This document shows positions 63,680 to 64,000 of a stretch of 64,000 nucleotides of DNA, piece after piece; position 1 is the stretch's first letter; each line of letters opens with the position of its first letter. Source of the DNA: Eubacteriales bacterium. GTDB lineage: Bacteria > Bacillota > Clostridia > Lachnospirales > Lachnospiraceae. The stretch is taken from contig JAUNPK010000001.1 in NCBI GenBank assembly GCA_030536855.1, positions 68,965-132,964 on the forward strand, read 5' to 3'. The notes under the pieces were generated by a model. The model saw only the letters and a program-made list of their open reading frames with translations, was not told where the DNA came from and ran no database searches. The position numbers and the translations under genes are program-made.

Positions 63680-64000
63680 TTATCTCTTAAGTGCGTTAGC
63701 CTGTTCCATCATTGTATCTGACGTCGTAATTGCCTTAGAGCAAAGCTCATAAGCTCTCTGGGCAGTGATAAGATTTACCATCTCAGTTGCCACCTGAACA
63801 TTAGACGCCTCTAAATATCCCTGTCTTAAAGTGCTTCGTTTTCCCACTTCATCATAATCTTCATTAAGCGGTGTTCCTGACGCATCTGTCTCTGCAAGAT
63901 AATTATTCCCAAGCTTCTCAAGTCCTGAAGGATTGGTAAACTGGAATATTCCAAGTTTAATACCTGTCTTCTGTGGATTGTTGGTTTCATCCGGATAAAG
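63680..64000 (-). CDS. flgG: Distal rod protein FlgG (or related rod/hook-basal protein), C-terminal part
   Basis: The last 106 residues of a rod protein; the rest lies beyond base 64000. IKLGIFQFTNPSGLEKLGNN and the terminal LEASNVQVATEMVNLITAQR with AYELCSKAITTSDTMMEQAN are the flagellar rod C-terminal signature; FlgG and FlgF share it, so the exact name is not certain. Confidence 0.85.
   Translation of the reverse strand, partial: LYPDETNNPQKTGIKLGIFQFTNPSGLEKLGNNYLAETDASGTPLNEDYDEVGKRSTLRQGYLEASNVQVATEMVNLITAQRAYELCSKAITTSDTMMEQANALKR

Noticed and set aside
1..64000. CRISPR arrays, tRNA/rRNA genes, riboswitches, intact insertion sequences or prophage genes
   Set aside because: Read for repeats, cloverleaf ends and integrase or phage proteins; none found apart from the IS3 scar and the broken Rpn gene.

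Overview
The window looks like a chromosomal segment of a motile, low-GC Gram-positive anaerobe of the Lachnospiraceae (Roseburia/Lachnospira-like). The grounds are the RpoB/RpoC and ribosomal protein sequences, the flgM-flgN-flgK-flgL-fliW-csrA-flaG-fliD-fliS gene order, short D0/D1-only flagellins, and SigD-type flagellar promoters. Genus is an inference. No tRNA, rRNA, CRISPR array or riboswitch was seen.

Layout. (1) 1-10630, minus strand: the transcription/translation cluster rpmG-secE-nusG-rplK-rplA-(L10 leader)-rplJ-rplL-rpoB-rpoC, with rpoC cut by the window edge. Three strong vegetative promoters precede rpmG, rplJ and rpoB; the rpoB promoter is nested inside a terminator hairpin. (2) 10659-46601: a large surface-glycan and probable flagellin-glycosylation island. 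It holds glycosyltransferases (GT2, GT4, GT8, Caps_synth, DUF4422 and CgeB/DUF3880 types), three LicD-type phosphotransferases, two cytidylyltransferase domains in fusion proteins, two Gfo/Idh oxidoreductase domains in fusion proteins, two sugar-isomerase-like TIM barrels, a degenerate acyl-adenylate ligase, a second FliD-like protein and two small paralogous helical proteins. It also carries decay: a GT2 pseudogene, a decayed gene near 30 kb, an IS3-type scar with two truncated neighbours near 31.6-32.2 kb, a broken Rpn-type gene at 33.2-33.8 kb, and a very AT-rich GT block (27-31.4 kb). An AlbA-type regulator gene with an iterated operator sits at 20.3-21.8 kb. (3) 46795-64000, minus strand: late flagellar genes, in transcription order flgG, flgJ-like, recD2, comF, yvyF-like, flgM, flgN, two flgK genes, flgL, fliW, csrA, flaG, fliD, fliS, a fliT-like gene and two flagellin genes.

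How they work together. Late flagellar genes are preceded by SigD-like promoters (TAAA-N15/16-NCCGATAW). FlgM, FliW and CsrA form the expected checkpoint circuit. Leaders of one flagellin, fliD and flaG contain small hairpins that display GGA in the loop, as expected for CsrA sites. Two SigD-like promoters also lie in front of glycan genes, tying the island to flagellar assembly. The combination of cytidylyltransferase, LicD, oxidoreductase and phosphodiesterase domains suggests that flagellin or another surface glycan is decorated with a CDP-activated phospho-polyol or similar group. That chemistry is inference; the domain fusions are visible in the sequence.
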